Shown piece after piece: positions 26,522 to 38,220 of a stretch of 64,000 bases of DNA (its first letter is position 1; each line of letters opens with the position of its first letter). The notes below the pieces were generated by a model. It saw only the letters and a program-made list of their open reading frames with translations, made no database searches and was not told the DNA's origin. The stretch comes from a bacterium (GTDB taxonomy: Bacteria > 4484-113 > JAFGCY01): contig JADZFO010000040.1 in NCBI GenBank assembly GCA_020849855.1, positions 62,001 to 126,000 of the forward strand, written 5' to 3'. A program made the position numbers and the translations under genes.

Positions 26522-27382
26522 CTAGGGCTCTTTGCTCAGGCCCATGAAGAAGCGCAGCCAGCGGCCGGCGCCCGGGACTTCATCCTGACGCTCGGCGAAG
26601 CGGTCATGCAGGCGCTGGTAATAGCGGATCGGGCGCAGCAGCACCACCGCGGTGGCCAGGGCCATGCTGTAGAGCACCATCAGGATCAGGAGCTGATAGA
26701 ACACCGCCGGCCCGCCGGGGCTGAGGCTGGAGATGACGATGCCCGCCACCGTGCCGGTGAGGATCAGCAGGATCAAAAGCCACCACAGAGCCCGCCAGGA
26801 GCGCATGCGTTCACGGGCGCCGTCGACAACCCGGGCGTTGGCGCCAAAGAGGCTGCCTTCCACGCTCATGTGCTGCTTCTCATCGGCGACAAAAAGCAGG
26901 GAGACGACGATCTCATCGCCAGGCCCGAGGCGGTCGAAGTCCACCTTGCAGTAAACATCGTTCCCGCGGAATAGCGGGCTTAGCGTGACCTTGGCCTTGG
27001 GGCTGAGCAGCTTGTTGAAGCCGATATAGCGGCAGTTGGCGCCGCCGATGATAAAGCCCTGCTTGTCGGGGATGTCGGCTTCGCTGATGTCCTCGCTGCC
27101 GGTATTGCGCAGGTAGAGGTAAGTCGCCCAGAGCCAGCGCGGCTCGGTGCCCTTGTAGGTCACCTTTAGCGGGATGTTGCGGTTGGAGAAATCCAGGATG
27201 TCGATGTACTGGGTGTGGTGGTCCCAGGTCAGATGGCGGCTGCGCTGAAACTTGGGCAGGCTCCGCGCCAGCACCCAGAGCGCGAAGACCAGCGCACTGA
27301 GGGCGAAGAGGATGGCCCAGAAAGTGACCCGCGGGTCAGCGAACGCAGCCGGAAGGTCCAGCTCGATCCACCCAATGGACAT
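26522..27382 (-). CDS. Membrane protein of unknown function
   Basis: A 286-residue protein with one N-terminal helix (VTFWAILFALSALVFALWVLA), a beta-rich domain (~45-190; DILDFSNRNIPLKVTYKG, FIIGGANCRYIGFNKLLSP), and two C-terminal helices (~195-250; WWLLILLILTGTVAGIVISSL and YQLLILMVLYSMALATAVVLL). The middle domain resembles an immunoglobulin-like fold by strand pattern only. No family recognised. The ATG lies 6 bases after a -10 box TAGTCT. Confidence 0.62.
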   Translation of the reverse strand: MSIGWIELDLPAAFADPRVTFWAILFALSALVFALWVLARSLPKFQRSRHLTWDHHTQYIDILDFSNRNIPLKVTYKGTEPRWLWATYLYLRNTGSEDISEADIPDKQGFIIGGANCRYIGFNKLLSPKAKVTLSPLFRGNDVYCKVDFDRLGPGDEIVVSLLFVADEKQHMSVEGSLFGANARVVDGARERMRSWRALWWLLILLILTGTVAGIVISSLSPGGPAVFYQLLILMVLYSMALATAVVLLRPIRYYQRLHDRFAERQDEVPGAGRWLRFFMGLSKEP

Positions 27383-27388
27383 AGCCCT

Positions 27389-27394
27389 AGACTA
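27389..27394 (-). promoter_or_regulatory. -10 box TAGTCT of a leaderless start
   Basis: On the minus strand TAGTCT ends 6 bases before the ATG at 27382. Confidence 0.45.
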
Positions 27395-27447
27395 GCGCAT
27401 TTCCGGCGCAGAATCGCCGCCTTTACCAATTTGAAACTCGGGCCTTC

Positions 27448-29193
27448 TCAGCGCAGCTCAAGCAGCACAAAGCCGTTGGGGTCGGCGATCATCTGATAGC
27501 GAGGCTGTCCCGGCAGGCGAATTCCGATATTGCAGCCGAACTCCTCACCCGGCTTGCAGTCAAGCTCCGGAAAGACGCTGCGGCTCAGTGTCAGCTTCAC
27601 GCCCTGCTGGAAGACGCCCTGCGGCCCGGGCAGCTCAAAGCCGAGCTGCTCGGCGCGCACCGCGTTCGGGTCCTCCCGCGGCCCCTCGGTGTGGCCATCG
27701 GCCACATTGCGGATGATCTTCGTGATCCCGGCGCGGCTCAGCTCGATGCGGTAGTTGTCGTTCCCGCTGAACCAGCCGTCGTTGTCGAAATCGAAGTTCA
27801 GGCGCAGCTCGGCATCGGCCCAGTCCGGCCCCGGGCGCAGCATCTTGTCGGCCCGCGGCCACAAGAGCAGGATCGTCAGGGCCTTGTCCTGCTCATAGCC
27901 CATCTGCACGGCGAAGTCCGGTGCCTGCGCTGCGAGTGATGGCGCTATGTACAGCTCGCTCAGCGGGTCAGGCGTGAAGGTGTTGGCTACGGCGCTCTCG
28001 TCAGGGTGGTCTTCCAGCCAGCCAGGCGGGATGGACTGCATGCCGATCTTTCCGCTCCAGGGCAGGGCGGGGTACTCGTCCAGTGCATCGCTCAGCCCAT
28101 CGCCATCAGTGTCGGGGTTCTTTGGGTCGCAGTAGCGCAGTGACTGATGCAGGCGCTCGCCATGGCCTTCGCGGTTGCCGTTGCCCAGCAGCATCTCCTG
28201 GCGGTCGCTCAGGCCATCGCTGTCGCTGTCGGCCTTGCTGCTGTCGGGATCGGTGCTGAGGCCCAGGGCGTGCAGTTCATCGCTGTAGTCCGGCACCAGA
28301 TCGCCATCCGCATCGGCCCACTGGCGCAGCTCGCCCCACTGCAGATCAGCCCAGTCGCGCTCCTTGCAGCGCCGCAGGATATAGCTCATGCAGTCGAAGT
28401 GCTCGCCAAAGCGCGCGATATTGCCCTCGGAGAGCGCCAGGTGGTTGAACCAGTGCTCGCGGATCCCGCTGACATGGAAGAGGCTGTCCACGGCATGGCC
28501 GAACTCATGGCACATCAGCCAGTCGCTGCCGCAGGCATGCTCGGCCGGCGGGGCGGCCCACCAGCTCACCGGCGCCAGGCGTTTCTTACCGTCCGCGCCC
28601 CAGGTAAAGCCGCCCCCGCCGCGCACGCGCTTAAGCTGTCCGCTGGCCTTGTCCCAGCTGTAAAGCACCAGGATCTGGACCACGCCGTCATACTTCGCTC
28701 GGGCTGAGGCGACAGGCTCCACTTCCACCGGGCCGAAGTAAGGCGCATCGCTGGCCGCGATGCTGCTGCGCAGGCTAGGGCGGAACTCCAGCTGCCAGTC
28801 ATAGTTCAGCACGCAGTTGAAGCGGCTGTTGCGCCAGTAGAACTCGGCGCAGTCGTCCATCTGCCGGCGCACGCGTTCGGCTTCTTTCTCCATCAGCTCG
28901 CGGCGGCCAAACTCGCTGGCGGACAGCTCGTTGAGCAGACTGGCGTGCACAGCTTCTGGATTTGCGCCGTTCAGGGGCACGGCGTACTCGCCCTTTTCAT
29001 CCGCCTGGTCCGCCAGCACGCAGCCATAGTAGAAGACCTTGACGTTCAGCTGGCGGTAGGAACTGTCCGCCGGGCCGACCCAGTTGCCGGGTGCCTCGGC
29101 GGCAATAGCCGGCGCGGTTAGCAGCGCTGTGAGGGCCAGGCCCAGCAGCAGCAGCGAGAGCGGACTCCGAGGGGATGCAGCAGTGCAGCACAT
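27448..29193 (-). CDS. Secreted metallopeptidase-like protein with calcium-binding Asp-rich repeats
   Basis: A 581-residue secreted protein. The signal peptide ends near TAPAIAAEA. An HExxH zinc motif (MCHEFGHAVDSLFH, His229, Glu230, His233) lies in the middle, in a region with conserved Cys. Residues ~285-385 hold thrombospondin type-3-like Ca-binding units (DADGDLVPDYSDE, DSDSDGLSDRQE, DTDGDGLSDALDEYP). A beta-rich C-terminal domain includes FDFDNDGWFSGNDNYRIELS, another acidic loop. Together this suggests a Ca-stabilised extracellular zinc protease; catalysis is inferred from the HExxH only. The ATG lies 6 bases after a TACAAT box; upstream in-frame codons lack a signal sequence. Confidence 0.72.
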   Translation of the reverse strand: MCCTAASPRSPLSLLLLGLALTALLTAPAIAAEAPGNWVGPADSSYRQLNVKVFYYGCVLADQADEKGEYAVPLNGANPEAVHASLLNELSASEFGRRELMEKEAERVRRQMDDCAEFYWRNSRFNCVLNYDWQLEFRPSLRSSIAASDAPYFGPVEVEPVASARAKYDGVVQILVLYSWDKASGQLKRVRGGGGFTWGADGKKRLAPVSWWAAPPAEHACGSDWLMCHEFGHAVDSLFHVSGIREHWFNHLALSEGNIARFGEHFDCMSYILRRCKERDWADLQWGELRQWADADGDLVPDYSDELHALGLSTDPDSSKADSDSDGLSDRQEMLLGNGNREGHGERLHQSLRYCDPKNPDTDGDGLSDALDEYPALPWSGKIGMQSIPPGWLEDHPDESAVANTFTPDPLSELYIAPSLAAQAPDFAVQMGYEQDKALTILLLWPRADKMLRPGPDWADAELRLNFDFDNDGWFSGNDNYRIELSRAGITKIIRNVADGHTEGPREDPNAVRAEQLGFELPGPQGVFQQGVKLTLSRSVFPELDCKPGEEFGCNIGIRLPGQPRYQMIADPNGFVLLELR

Positions 29194-29199
29194 CGGCTG

Positions 29200-29205
29200 A
29201 TTGTA
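29200..29205 (-). promoter_or_regulatory. -10 box TACAAT of a leaderless start
   Basis: On the minus strand TACAAT ends 6 bases before the ATG at 29193. Confidence 0.55.
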
Positions 29206-29297
29206 AAGCAACGGCGGGCTTGCGCCCGCCGTATCTCTCAGGTTGTATGCATTAGTGAGCTGTGCTTCATAATCCGGCAAGAGCCGGGAAAGAAGCC

Positions 29298-30038
29298 TTA
29301 GTGGCGGTTGCCACGCCCGCGGCCACGGCCCTTGCCGCGTCCACGGTCACGGTCGCGGTCATCCCGGTCCCAGCCGCGGTTATCGTGGCGGTCCCAGCCA
29401 TGGTTGTGGTCCCCGTGGCCGCACCACTCGTTCCTGTCGTGGTCATACCAGCGCTCCTTATCCCACCAGTCGCGGTCGTCGCTCCACCAGCGGGCCGCCT
29501 GCCAGGCGCCATAGTAGTCGGTCAGCTCGCCGCCCAGTTCGCGCTGATAGCGCCGGGCCATGTTACGGGACTTGAAAGCCAGGATCGGCAGGTCGCCGTC
29601 CAGACCGTCGTTCCAGTCCGCGCCCACCAGGTACCAGGCGTCGCGGGCGTCGATCATGCGCTCCCGGCGGCTGTTGTAGGTGGCGAAGTCCAGCACGCGG
29701 AAATCGCTAAGGCGGTCCCAGTCGCGGTCGCGGTCGCCGATCTCGATCATCGCGTGGCCGATGCTGATGAAGTGTCCGCCGCCGATGCGCACATCGTCAA
29801 AGCGGATCTCCACCCGCGTCGGGCTGTCATCCCAGTAGCGGCTGTAGTAAGCGTCGCTGTCGTAGTCCCGCCAGCGGCTGCGGGAGGCGCTGCGTTCGTT
29901 GTCGTCGAGCGAGGCGACCCCGCCCTCGGCGGCCTGGGCGCCCGTAGCGCCCAGCAGCGGCAGCGCGAAGAGTGCGCCGGCCAGCATTGCTGACTTCCAC
30001 TTCAGACCTTTGCCAATCCAGACAAGTAACCCTTTCAT
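29298..30038 (-). CDS. Secreted NosL-like protein with Trp/Arg/Asp/Gly-rich tail
   Basis: A 246-residue exported protein with a signal peptide ending near GATGAQAAEG. The central region (~75-175) resembles the NosL fold: ISIGHAMIEIG, VLDFATYNSRRERMIDARDAWYLVGADWN, LPILAFKSRNMARRYQRELGGE. NosL binds Cu(I) in nitrous-oxide reductase maturation, but the usual Cys/Met ligands are not evident. The C-terminal ~70 residues are low complexity, rich in W, D, R, H and G. AAGGAGA precedes the ATG. It sits between a secreted peptidase-like gene and a divergent NAGPA gene. Confidence 0.62.
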   Translation of the reverse strand: MKGLLVWIGKGLKWKSAMLAGALFALPLLGATGAQAAEGGVASLDDNERSASRSRWRDYDSDAYYSRYWDDSPTRVEIRFDDVRIGGGHFISIGHAMIEIGDRDRDWDRLSDFRVLDFATYNSRRERMIDARDAWYLVGADWNDGLDGDLPILAFKSRNMARRYQRELGGELTDYYGAWQAARWWSDDRDWWDKERWYDHDRNEWCGHGDHNHGWDRHDNRGWDRDDRDRDRGRGKGRGRGRGNRH

Positions 30039-30167
30039 CTTTTCTCCTTAGGATGGTCTGGCCTGATGGCCTGCCACTCCTCCCGATAGAAGCGACGATG
30101 GGGCATAGTAGCTTGTTCGAGGGCCGAGAGAGCTGAGAAATGCTGGCCGCAGCCCGGGGGTCTCTGC

Positions 30168-30173
30168 TATGCT
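30168..30173 (+). promoter_or_regulatory. -10 box TATGCT of a leaderless start
   Basis: TATGCT ends 6 bases before the ATG at 30180, identical in sequence and spacing to the box at 6938. Confidence 0.5.
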
Positions 30174-30179
30174 GGGCTC

Positions 30180-31430
30180 ATGCTCCTCTCAGCGGCCACG
30201 GTGTGGCCATCCAGGCATCCAGTCCCGCTTGTGCTGGCCCTTGCAGTGCTGCTGGGCCTTTCGCTGCAGCCGGTTCCTGCCCGCGCCGCGGGCCGCCTCA
30301 GCAGCCCGGCCGGCAGCGCTCCAGCCGCCTTTAACTGGAGCATCGAGAACGAGAAGACCGAGAAAGCCGCTGACGGGGTGGACTACCACAAGTACTACCT
30401 CAAGACCAGCCGCGGCGGGATGAACCTGCACGCTGTGCGGATCAAGGCCGGGGCGCGCTATTCCCTGCGCCCGGTAATCGCCAACAACCAGCTCAACACG
30501 GTCAGCCATGTGGACAAGCTGGCGCAGAAGGTCGGCGCCGTCGCGGCGATCAACGGCGGCTTCTTTGACACCGGCAAGACCCGCCTGCCCGTGGGCCTGG
30601 TGAAGATCAAGCGCCGCATCATCTTCGAGCAGTTCCTCAACCGCGCCGTGCTGGGCATTGATGAATACGGCGCGCTGCACTTCGACCGCTTCCGCCTGCA
30701 CAGCTCGGTCTATATCCCGGCGCTGGACGTCAGCAGCCCCGTCTTTGGCTACAACCGTAAACGCAAGGCCGGTGAGCTGATCGTCTACACGCCGGAATAC
30801 GGCCCGGCGACGCGCACCAACGAGTTCGGCGTTGAGCTGATCCTGCACCGCATCAGCCCGGAGAACGTACCGGCGCCGCTGATCCTGATGGAGCCCGACC
30901 GCTACATCATCACCGGCGTGAGCCAGAGCGACACGGCGATCCCTGACGACGGCGTGGTGCTGAGCATCCACAAGCCGGCCCTGGACCAGCTTGAGTGGAT
31001 CAAGCAGCTTTACCTCGGCATGGAGCTGCAGCTTAAGAGCAACGTGCCGGAAGGCTGGGAGAGCTATCCCTACCTGCTGGGCGGCGGGCCGCTGATGCTG
31101 CGCAGCGGCAAGGTGGTGCTGGACGCCAAGACCGAGGGCTTTGGCAAGTACTTCTCCGGGGCCAATGCCCGCACGGCCGTGGGCGCCTCGCCCGCTGGCG
31201 ATATGTGCGTCATCGTGGTGGACAAGGGCGGCGGCTCCGGCGGGGCGACCTGGGATGAGCTGGCCGTGCTCTGCCGCGACCTGCTGGGCCTCAGCGAGTG
31301 CATGGGCTTTGATGGCGGCGGCAGCAGCACGCTCTTTGTGAACGATGCGGTGGTCAATGGGCCGACCGGCGGCGGTCAGCGCAAGGTGGCGAACATCCTG
31401 GCCGTAGTTCCGATGGACAAGTTCCTCTAA
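30180..31430 (+). CDS. Secreted phosphodiester glycosidase family protein (NAGPA domain)
   Basis: A 416-residue exported protein with a signal peptide ending near PVPARAAG. The NAGPA domain motifs are clear: VGAVAAINGGFFDTG, LLGGGPLMLRSGKVV, RTAVGASPAGDMCVIVVD and ECMGFDGGGSSTLFVNDAVV. In known members this domain removes GlcNAc from phosphodiesters or acts in exopolysaccharide processing; the substrate here is unknown. The ATG follows a -10 box directly. A repeat hairpin follows the stop. Confidence 0.85.
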   Translation: MLLSAATVWPSRHPVPLVLALAVLLGLSLQPVPARAAGRLSSPAGSAPAAFNWSIENEKTEKAADGVDYHKYYLKTSRGGMNLHAVRIKAGARYSLRPVIANNQLNTVSHVDKLAQKVGAVAAINGGFFDTGKTRLPVGLVKIKRRIIFEQFLNRAVLGIDEYGALHFDRFRLHSSVYIPALDVSSPVFGYNRKRKAGELIVYTPEYGPATRTNEFGVELILHRISPENVPAPLILMEPDRYIITGVSQSDTAIPDDGVVLSIHKPALDQLEWIKQLYLGMELQLKSNVPEGWESYPYLLGGGPLMLRSGKVVLDAKTEGFGKYFSGANARTAVGASPAGDMCVIVVDKGGGSGGATWDELAVLCRDLLGLSECMGFDGGGSSTLFVNDAVVNGPTGGGQRKVANILAVVPMDKFL

Positions 31431-31441
31431 CTGAGCCTTGA

Positions 31442-31464
31442 GGAGCGCGGAGCATTGCTCCGCT
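31442..31464. repeat. Single hairpin repeat, GGAGCGC type
   Basis: GGAGCGC is followed by GGAGC-ATT-GCTCC within the palindrome GCGGAGC/GCTCCGC, 11 bases after the NAGPA stop. The layout is that of the units at 20152 but the stem sequence differs. Confidence 0.6.
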
Positions 31465-31517
31465 CATCATTGGCCAGTGCCGCCGAAGATACACAGGGCG
31501 CATTCACGCGCGCTGCT

Positions 31518-31886
31518 CTAGTGTTCTTCTCCCGGGTTGACGATCTGCCACCAGTGCCCGTCGGGGTCCGTGAAGCAGGGGCAGCCGCTGTCCTCGCCGT
31601 TTAGCGCCAGCCCGCGGGCGCGCAGCGTGGCCAGGCATTCCTCCAGCGCATCGGTATACAGCACTATGGCGCTGTGCGCCTGCTGATAAGTAGCCGCCGG
31701 GGCGGGCCGGCTTTCAGAAGCCGGGCGCAGCAGGATCTCGCGCTCGCCGCAGGAAAGCCAGATATAGCGCGGCGGCCCCTCGGGCGGGCCCTGCTCGGCC
31801 ACCAGCTCAAAGCCCAGCACGCCAGTGTAAAAGTCCCGGCTGGCCAGCGGGTCGCTGACGAAAAGCTCCGTGTGTCCAATGCGCAT
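31518..31886 (-). CDS. VOC (glyoxalase/bleomycin-resistance) family protein
   Basis: A 122-residue single-domain vicinal oxygen chelate protein: [32 protein letters not shown] at the start and [21 protein letters not shown] at the end are typical of the two beta-alpha-beta-beta-beta modules. His5 and a late Glu-type position fit the metal site of the family. Substrate unknown. AGGGGA lies upstream of the ATG. Confidence 0.85.
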   Translation of the reverse strand: MRIGHTELFVSDPLASRDFYTGVLGFELVAEQGPPEGPPRYIWLSCGEREILLRPASESRPAPAATYQQAHSAIVLYTDALEECLATLRARGLALNGEDSGCPCFTDPDGHWWQIVNPGEEH

Positions 31887-31899
31887 GCACTTCCCCTGC

Positions 31900-31970
31900 A
31901 GGGGCCGATCTTATGTCGGCCCAGGACATGTGTTCTCAACAAGACTTGGGCCGGCACAAGGTCGGCCCCT
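31900..31970. repeat. REPIN-like inverted repeat pair
   Basis: Two imperfect inverted arms of 23 bases (AGGGGCCGATCTTATGTCGG... and its partner ending CGGCCCCT) flank a 25-base spacer between the divergent VOC and aldo/keto reductase genes. Each arm can also form its own hairpin. Confidence 0.55.
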
Positions 31971-31982
31971 ACATCCAGAGCC

Positions 31983-31988
31983 TACAAT
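31983..31988 (+). promoter_or_regulatory. -10 box TACAAT of leaderless aldo/keto reductase gene
   Basis: TACAAT ends 6 bases before the ATG; no ribosome binding site. It lies 12 bases after the palindromic repeat. Confidence 0.55.
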
Positions 31989-31994
31989 AAGCCC

Positions 31995-33047
31995 ATGCGT
32001 AACGTCAGCCTCGGGAAAACGGGTCTGTCAGTCTCGGCCATCGGCCTGGGCTGCATGGGGATGAGCGACTTCTACGGCGAGAACGCCGACTGGGGCCGCC
32101 GCAGCGAGACCGAAGCGGAGTCGCTGGCCACCATCCGCCAGGCGCTCAGCGAGGGCCTGAACTTCATCGACACCGCGGACGTTTACGGCAACGGGCACAA
32201 CGAGCAGCTCGTCGGCAGGGCCCTGCGGGAGCACATGGAAGCCGGCGGGCGCCGCGAGGACGCCGTGGTCTGCACCAAGTTCGGCAATGTGCGCGGCGAT
32301 GACGGCTCCTGGCAGGGCGTGAACGGCAGCCCGGACTATGTGCGGATGGCCTGCGAGCGCAGCCTGCGCAGCCTGGGCCTTGACCACATAGACCTCTACT
32401 ACCAGCACCGTGTCGACCCGGCGACACCCATCGAGGAGACCGTCGGGGCGATGGCGCAGCTTGTCCAGCAGGGCAAAGTGCGATTCATTGGCCTCAGCGA
32501 GGCCGGCGTGGATACCCTGCGGCGGGCCTGCACAGTGCATCCTGTCGCCGCTCTGCAGACCGAGTACTCGCTGTGGACCCGCGACCCCGAGCAGGAGCAT
32601 CTGCGCGTCTGTGCTGAGCTGGGCATCACCTTCGTGGCCTACAGCCCACTGGGCCGCGGCTTCCTGACCGGCACGATCCGCGATGACGACACCCTGGCCT
32701 TCAACGACAGCCGCCGCCTGCACCCGCGTTTCAGCTCCGAGGCGATTGAGCACAACCTGCAGCTGGTCGAGGCCATCGAGTCGATCGCCGGCGCCCACGG
32801 CTGCACACCCGCGCAGTGCGCGCTGGCCTGGCTGCTTGCGCAGAGCGGCAACGGCGGGCCGGACCTGCGGCCGACAGTGCTGCCCATCCCCGGCACCAAG
32901 CGCCGCGAGCGCCTGGGCGAGAACATCGGGGCGCTGAGCGTCAGCTTGAGCGTTGAAGAACTGGAGCGCCTGAGCCAGGCCGCGCCTCCCGGCTGGGCCA
33001 TGGGCACGCGCTACCCGGAGCGCAGCATGCAGGCACTGAACCGCTAG
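31995..33047 (+). CDS. Aldo/keto reductase
   Basis: A 350-residue NADPH-dependent oxidoreductase of the AKR superfamily. [43 protein letters not shown] (Asp/Tyr of the catalytic tetrad), [10 protein letters not shown] (Lys) and [18 protein letters not shown] (His) are visible, as is the cofactor end [16 protein letters not shown]. The variant with GMGMSDFYG resembles the plant-type and bacterial AKR13 group. Substrate unknown. The start follows a TACAAT box directly. Confidence 0.92.
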   Translation: MRNVSLGKTGLSVSAIGLGCMGMSDFYGENADWGRRSETEAESLATIRQALSEGLNFIDTADVYGNGHNEQLVGRALREHMEAGGRREDAVVCTKFGNVRGDDGSWQGVNGSPDYVRMACERSLRSLGLDHIDLYYQHRVDPATPIEETVGAMAQLVQQGKVRFIGLSEAGVDTLRRACTVHPVAALQTEYSLWTRDPEQEHLRVCAELGITFVAYSPLGRGFLTGTIRDDDTLAFNDSRRLHPRFSSEAIEHNLQLVEAIESIAGAHGCTPAQCALAWLLAQSGNGGPDLRPTVLPIPGTKRRERLGENIGALSVSLSVEELERLSQAAPPGWAMGTRYPERSMQALNR

Positions 33048-33056
33048 TAATCCGGA

Positions 33057-34427
33057 CTAGGCGCTGCTTTCCTTGGCTGCTGATGCAGTGGTCCTGCGCA
33101 TGGCCATGAAACCGGCAGTTCCGCTGATCAGTGAACCCAGCAGTACGCCAATTTTGGCCTGGTCCAGCAATTCACTGCCGCCGCTGAAGGCAAGGTTGGA
33201 TATGAACAGCGACATTGTGAAGCCGATGCCGCACAGCAGGCTGACCGCATATACCTGCTTCCAGCTCACATTCGCCGGCAGTTCAGCCAGCTTCAGCCGT
33301 ACTGCCAGCCAGCTGAAGCTGTAAACGCCAAGCTGCTTTCCGAGGAACAGGCCCAAGAGGGTGCCCAGGGTGACCGGGCTGAGCAGCAGCGCTCCAAGGT
33401 TGCTGCCGCCAAGCGCAATGCCGGCGTTGGCAAAGGCGAAGACAGGCATGATGAAGTAGGCAACTGGGGAATGCAGAGCGCGCTCCATGTGCTCCAGGGG
33501 CGACTCCACCTGCTGACAGGCGCTCTCAAGGTCCATAACGGAGTCTTCCTGCAACTCCTTGGACTGGTGCTTGTGGTCAAGCTTCTTCAGTCCCAGCTTA
33601 AGCTGGCTCAGGCTTCGGCTTACCTTGTCTGCGAAGTCCGCAAGTCCGATACGGCTGCGGGCTGGGATAGTCAGCGCCAGGAGCACACCCGCGATGGTAG
33701 CGTGGATCCCGCTCTGAAACAGTGCCAGCCACAGGACAAGACCCAGCAGCATATACACCGGCAGGGCGCGGATTCCCGCGAGGTTGGCCAGCGCGGCCAG
33801 GCCGAAGGCGCCAAGCCCGATCCACAGCGCGGAGAGGTTGAGGTCCGAAGTGTAGAAGATGGCGATAACCAGCACGGCTCCCAGGTCATCGATGATCGCC
33901 AGGGCCGCGAGGAAGACCTTCAGCGCGACCGGCACGCCGCGGCCGGCCAGCGCCAGCACACCCAGCGCGAAGGCGATATCGGTCGCCATCGGTATGCCCC
34001 AGCCGGCGGTAGCTTCAGGGCTGTGCTGGTTGAAGGCAAAGTAGATCAACGCCGGAACCAGCATGCCGCCAAGAGCGGCGACAATGGGCAGCATGGCCTG
34101 CTTAAGCGTTGACAGCTCGCCGATCAGAATCTCGCGTTTGATCTCCAGACCGACAAGGAAGAAGAAGAGCGCCATCAAACCGTCATTGATCCAGTGGTGC
34201 AGATCCAGGTCGAGGCTGTAGGAATTGAAGCCAATGCTGATATGGTGATGCCAAAGGGCGAAATAGCTGTCGGCCCAGGGCGAGTTCGCCCAGAGCATCG
34301 CCAGCAGCGCGCAGGCCATCAGCAGGATCCCGCTGCTGCTTTCTATCTCGGCAAAAGCCTCAAAGCGTCCACGCAGCACTTCGCCAAGCACTGCGCGGAT
34401 TGGTCTATCTGAAGATTTGCGTGCCAT
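33057..34427 (-). CDS. nhaA: Na+/H+ antiporter NhaA
   Basis: An inner-membrane antiporter for pH and sodium balance, 456 residues. It has the NhaA motifs LFFFLVGLEIKREILIGEL, GWGIPMATDIAFALGVLAL (Asp150) and FLAALAIIDDLGAVLVIAIFY, in which the two Asp (180, 181) correspond to the ion-binding pair. A hydrophilic insert around KLGLKKLDHKHQSKELQEDS lies in the central loop, longer than in Escherichia coli. The ATG is 9 bases after a TAGACT box. Confidence 0.95.
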   Translation of the reverse strand: MARKSSDRPIRAVLGEVLRGRFEAFAEIESSSGILLMACALLAMLWANSPWADSYFALWHHHISIGFNSYSLDLDLHHWINDGLMALFFFLVGLEIKREILIGELSTLKQAMLPIVAALGGMLVPALIYFAFNQHSPEATAGWGIPMATDIAFALGVLALAGRGVPVALKVFLAALAIIDDLGAVLVIAIFYTSDLNLSALWIGLGAFGLAALANLAGIRALPVYMLLGLVLWLALFQSGIHATIAGVLLALTIPARSRIGLADFADKVSRSLSQLKLGLKKLDHKHQSKELQEDSVMDLESACQQVESPLEHMERALHSPVAYFIMPVFAFANAGIALGGSNLGALLLSPVTLGTLLGLFLGKQLGVYSFSWLAVRLKLAELPANVSWKQVYAVSLLCGIGFTMSLFISNLAFSGGSELLDQAKIGVLLGSLISGTAGFMAMRRTTASAAKESSA

Positions 34428-34436
34428 GCGCGAAGC

Positions 34437-34442
34437 AGTCTA
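34437..34442 (-). promoter_or_regulatory. -10 box TAGACT near nhaA start
   Basis: On the minus strand TAGACT ends 9 bases before the nhaA ATG; short leader or leaderless. Confidence 0.35.
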
Positions 34443-34636
34443 CCTGCAGGCATAGACCGGACCCTGAGCGCTGCATTTAAGGCGCTGATGTTCCTTGCGG
34501 AACCGCACACGCTCACCCCTGGCCACCACCGTAAGGTCATGGAAGAGCTGTGGTGTCCTGGCCTGCCTGTCAGCGACTGGCAGGCATAAGCCTCGCCCTG
34601 CCACAGCATTTGCCAGCCAAAGCATCTAAGGGAGAA

Positions 34637-34684
34637 CAGGCGTGCAGAAGAGCAGGCGTGCAGAAGAGCAGGCGTGCAAAAGGG
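34637..34684. repeat. Three tandem 16-bp repeats
   Basis: CAGGCGTGCAGAAGAG occurs twice exactly and a third time with two changes, in the region downstream of the 23S gene. Confidence 0.6.
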
Positions 34685-34721
34685 CAGGGGGGAAAAAGGG
34701 GTTTGTTTGCTTGAAGTAAGT

Positions 34722-34745
34722 AAACAGGTACTGCGTTTGGTGGAA
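34722..34745 (-). ncRNA. 23S trailer arm of the long-range processing stem
   Basis: In the transcript this segment is complementary over 24 bases to the leader at 38096-38128, with a 9-base bulge on the leader side. It would bracket the whole pre-23S RNA. Confidence 0.55.
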
Positions 34746-34957
34746 CGAGAAGCAACAAGTCGTATCTCGTAGCGAATCTTGAAACCTCTCCTTCCGGTAA
34801 ATCCCCGGCGCCAGATGCTCCATATGCTACGCATACGGGCGTCCACCGGACTGCGCCGTCCAGCCAGACGGCAGCACCCTAAGTCCCCATTTCAGCGGCT
34901 CACCTGGCAGCGGCCTTAGCCTTTACCAGCGGGGCAGGGTAAGAAAGAAGAGGTGAA

Positions 34958-37896
<2,939 letters not shown>

Positions 37897-38192
37897 ATTC
37901 CACCTCGTCTCGACACCTTAAGTGGCGGGAACCCCGCTTGGAAAGATGCCGCTCCAGTAGGAGCGGGAGATGAAATTGATACATTTAAGAGCGATATTGC
38001 TGCGAGATACAAATATCTCGTTGCCTAGTCACGACGCGACGTAAGGACGTCGCGTCATCAAACGCGATGCATCTTGAGGAAATGCATCGCGCCCATTCCA
38101 CCAAACGCAGTTTTCAATGTACCTGTTTGCGGACCGGATCAGGGACCGCTGCCCGCGCTGCGCTCGGCGAACCGTCGCGGCAGGGGATGGGA
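37897..38192 (-). ncRNA. 23S rRNA leader with four hairpins and a boxA-like site
   Basis: Read on the minus strand from the promoter, the ~290-base leader holds the processing-stem arm (38096-38128), a hairpin with arms GCGATGCAT/ATGCATCGC (38064-38090), a perfect 10-bp hairpin GACGCGACGT/ACGTCGCGTC (38033-38056), a 7-bp hairpin CGAGATA/TATCTCG (38003-38020), the boxA-like CGCTCTTAAATGT (37981-37993) and a hairpin CCGCTCC/GGAGCGG (37949-37966). boxA recruits NusB/NusE antitermination factors in rRNA transcripts; the match here is close but not exact. Confidence 0.6.
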
Positions 38193-38220
38193 ATTCTAGC
38201 ATCGGCACCGTGGAAGTCAA
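38193..38220 (-). promoter_or_regulatory. 23S rRNA promoter
   Basis: On the minus strand TTGACT, a 16-base spacer and TAGAAT form a strong sigma-70 promoter. The stretch upstream is A/T-richer than its surroundings. Transcription should start near 38186. Confidence 0.7.

Larger units (their letters stand above)
34428..34957. other. Intergenic stretch and 23S rRNA trailer
   Basis: No gene is supported. It holds the nhaA -10 box, a 16-bp tandem repeat at 34637, and on the minus strand the 3' trailer of the 23S transcript. I looked for a 5S rRNA (conserved loop near GAACTCAGAAGTGAAAC) and did not find one. Confidence 0.6.

Noticed and set aside
34428-34957. 5S rRNA downstream of 23S
   Set aside because: None of the conserved 5S segments could be found on either strand.
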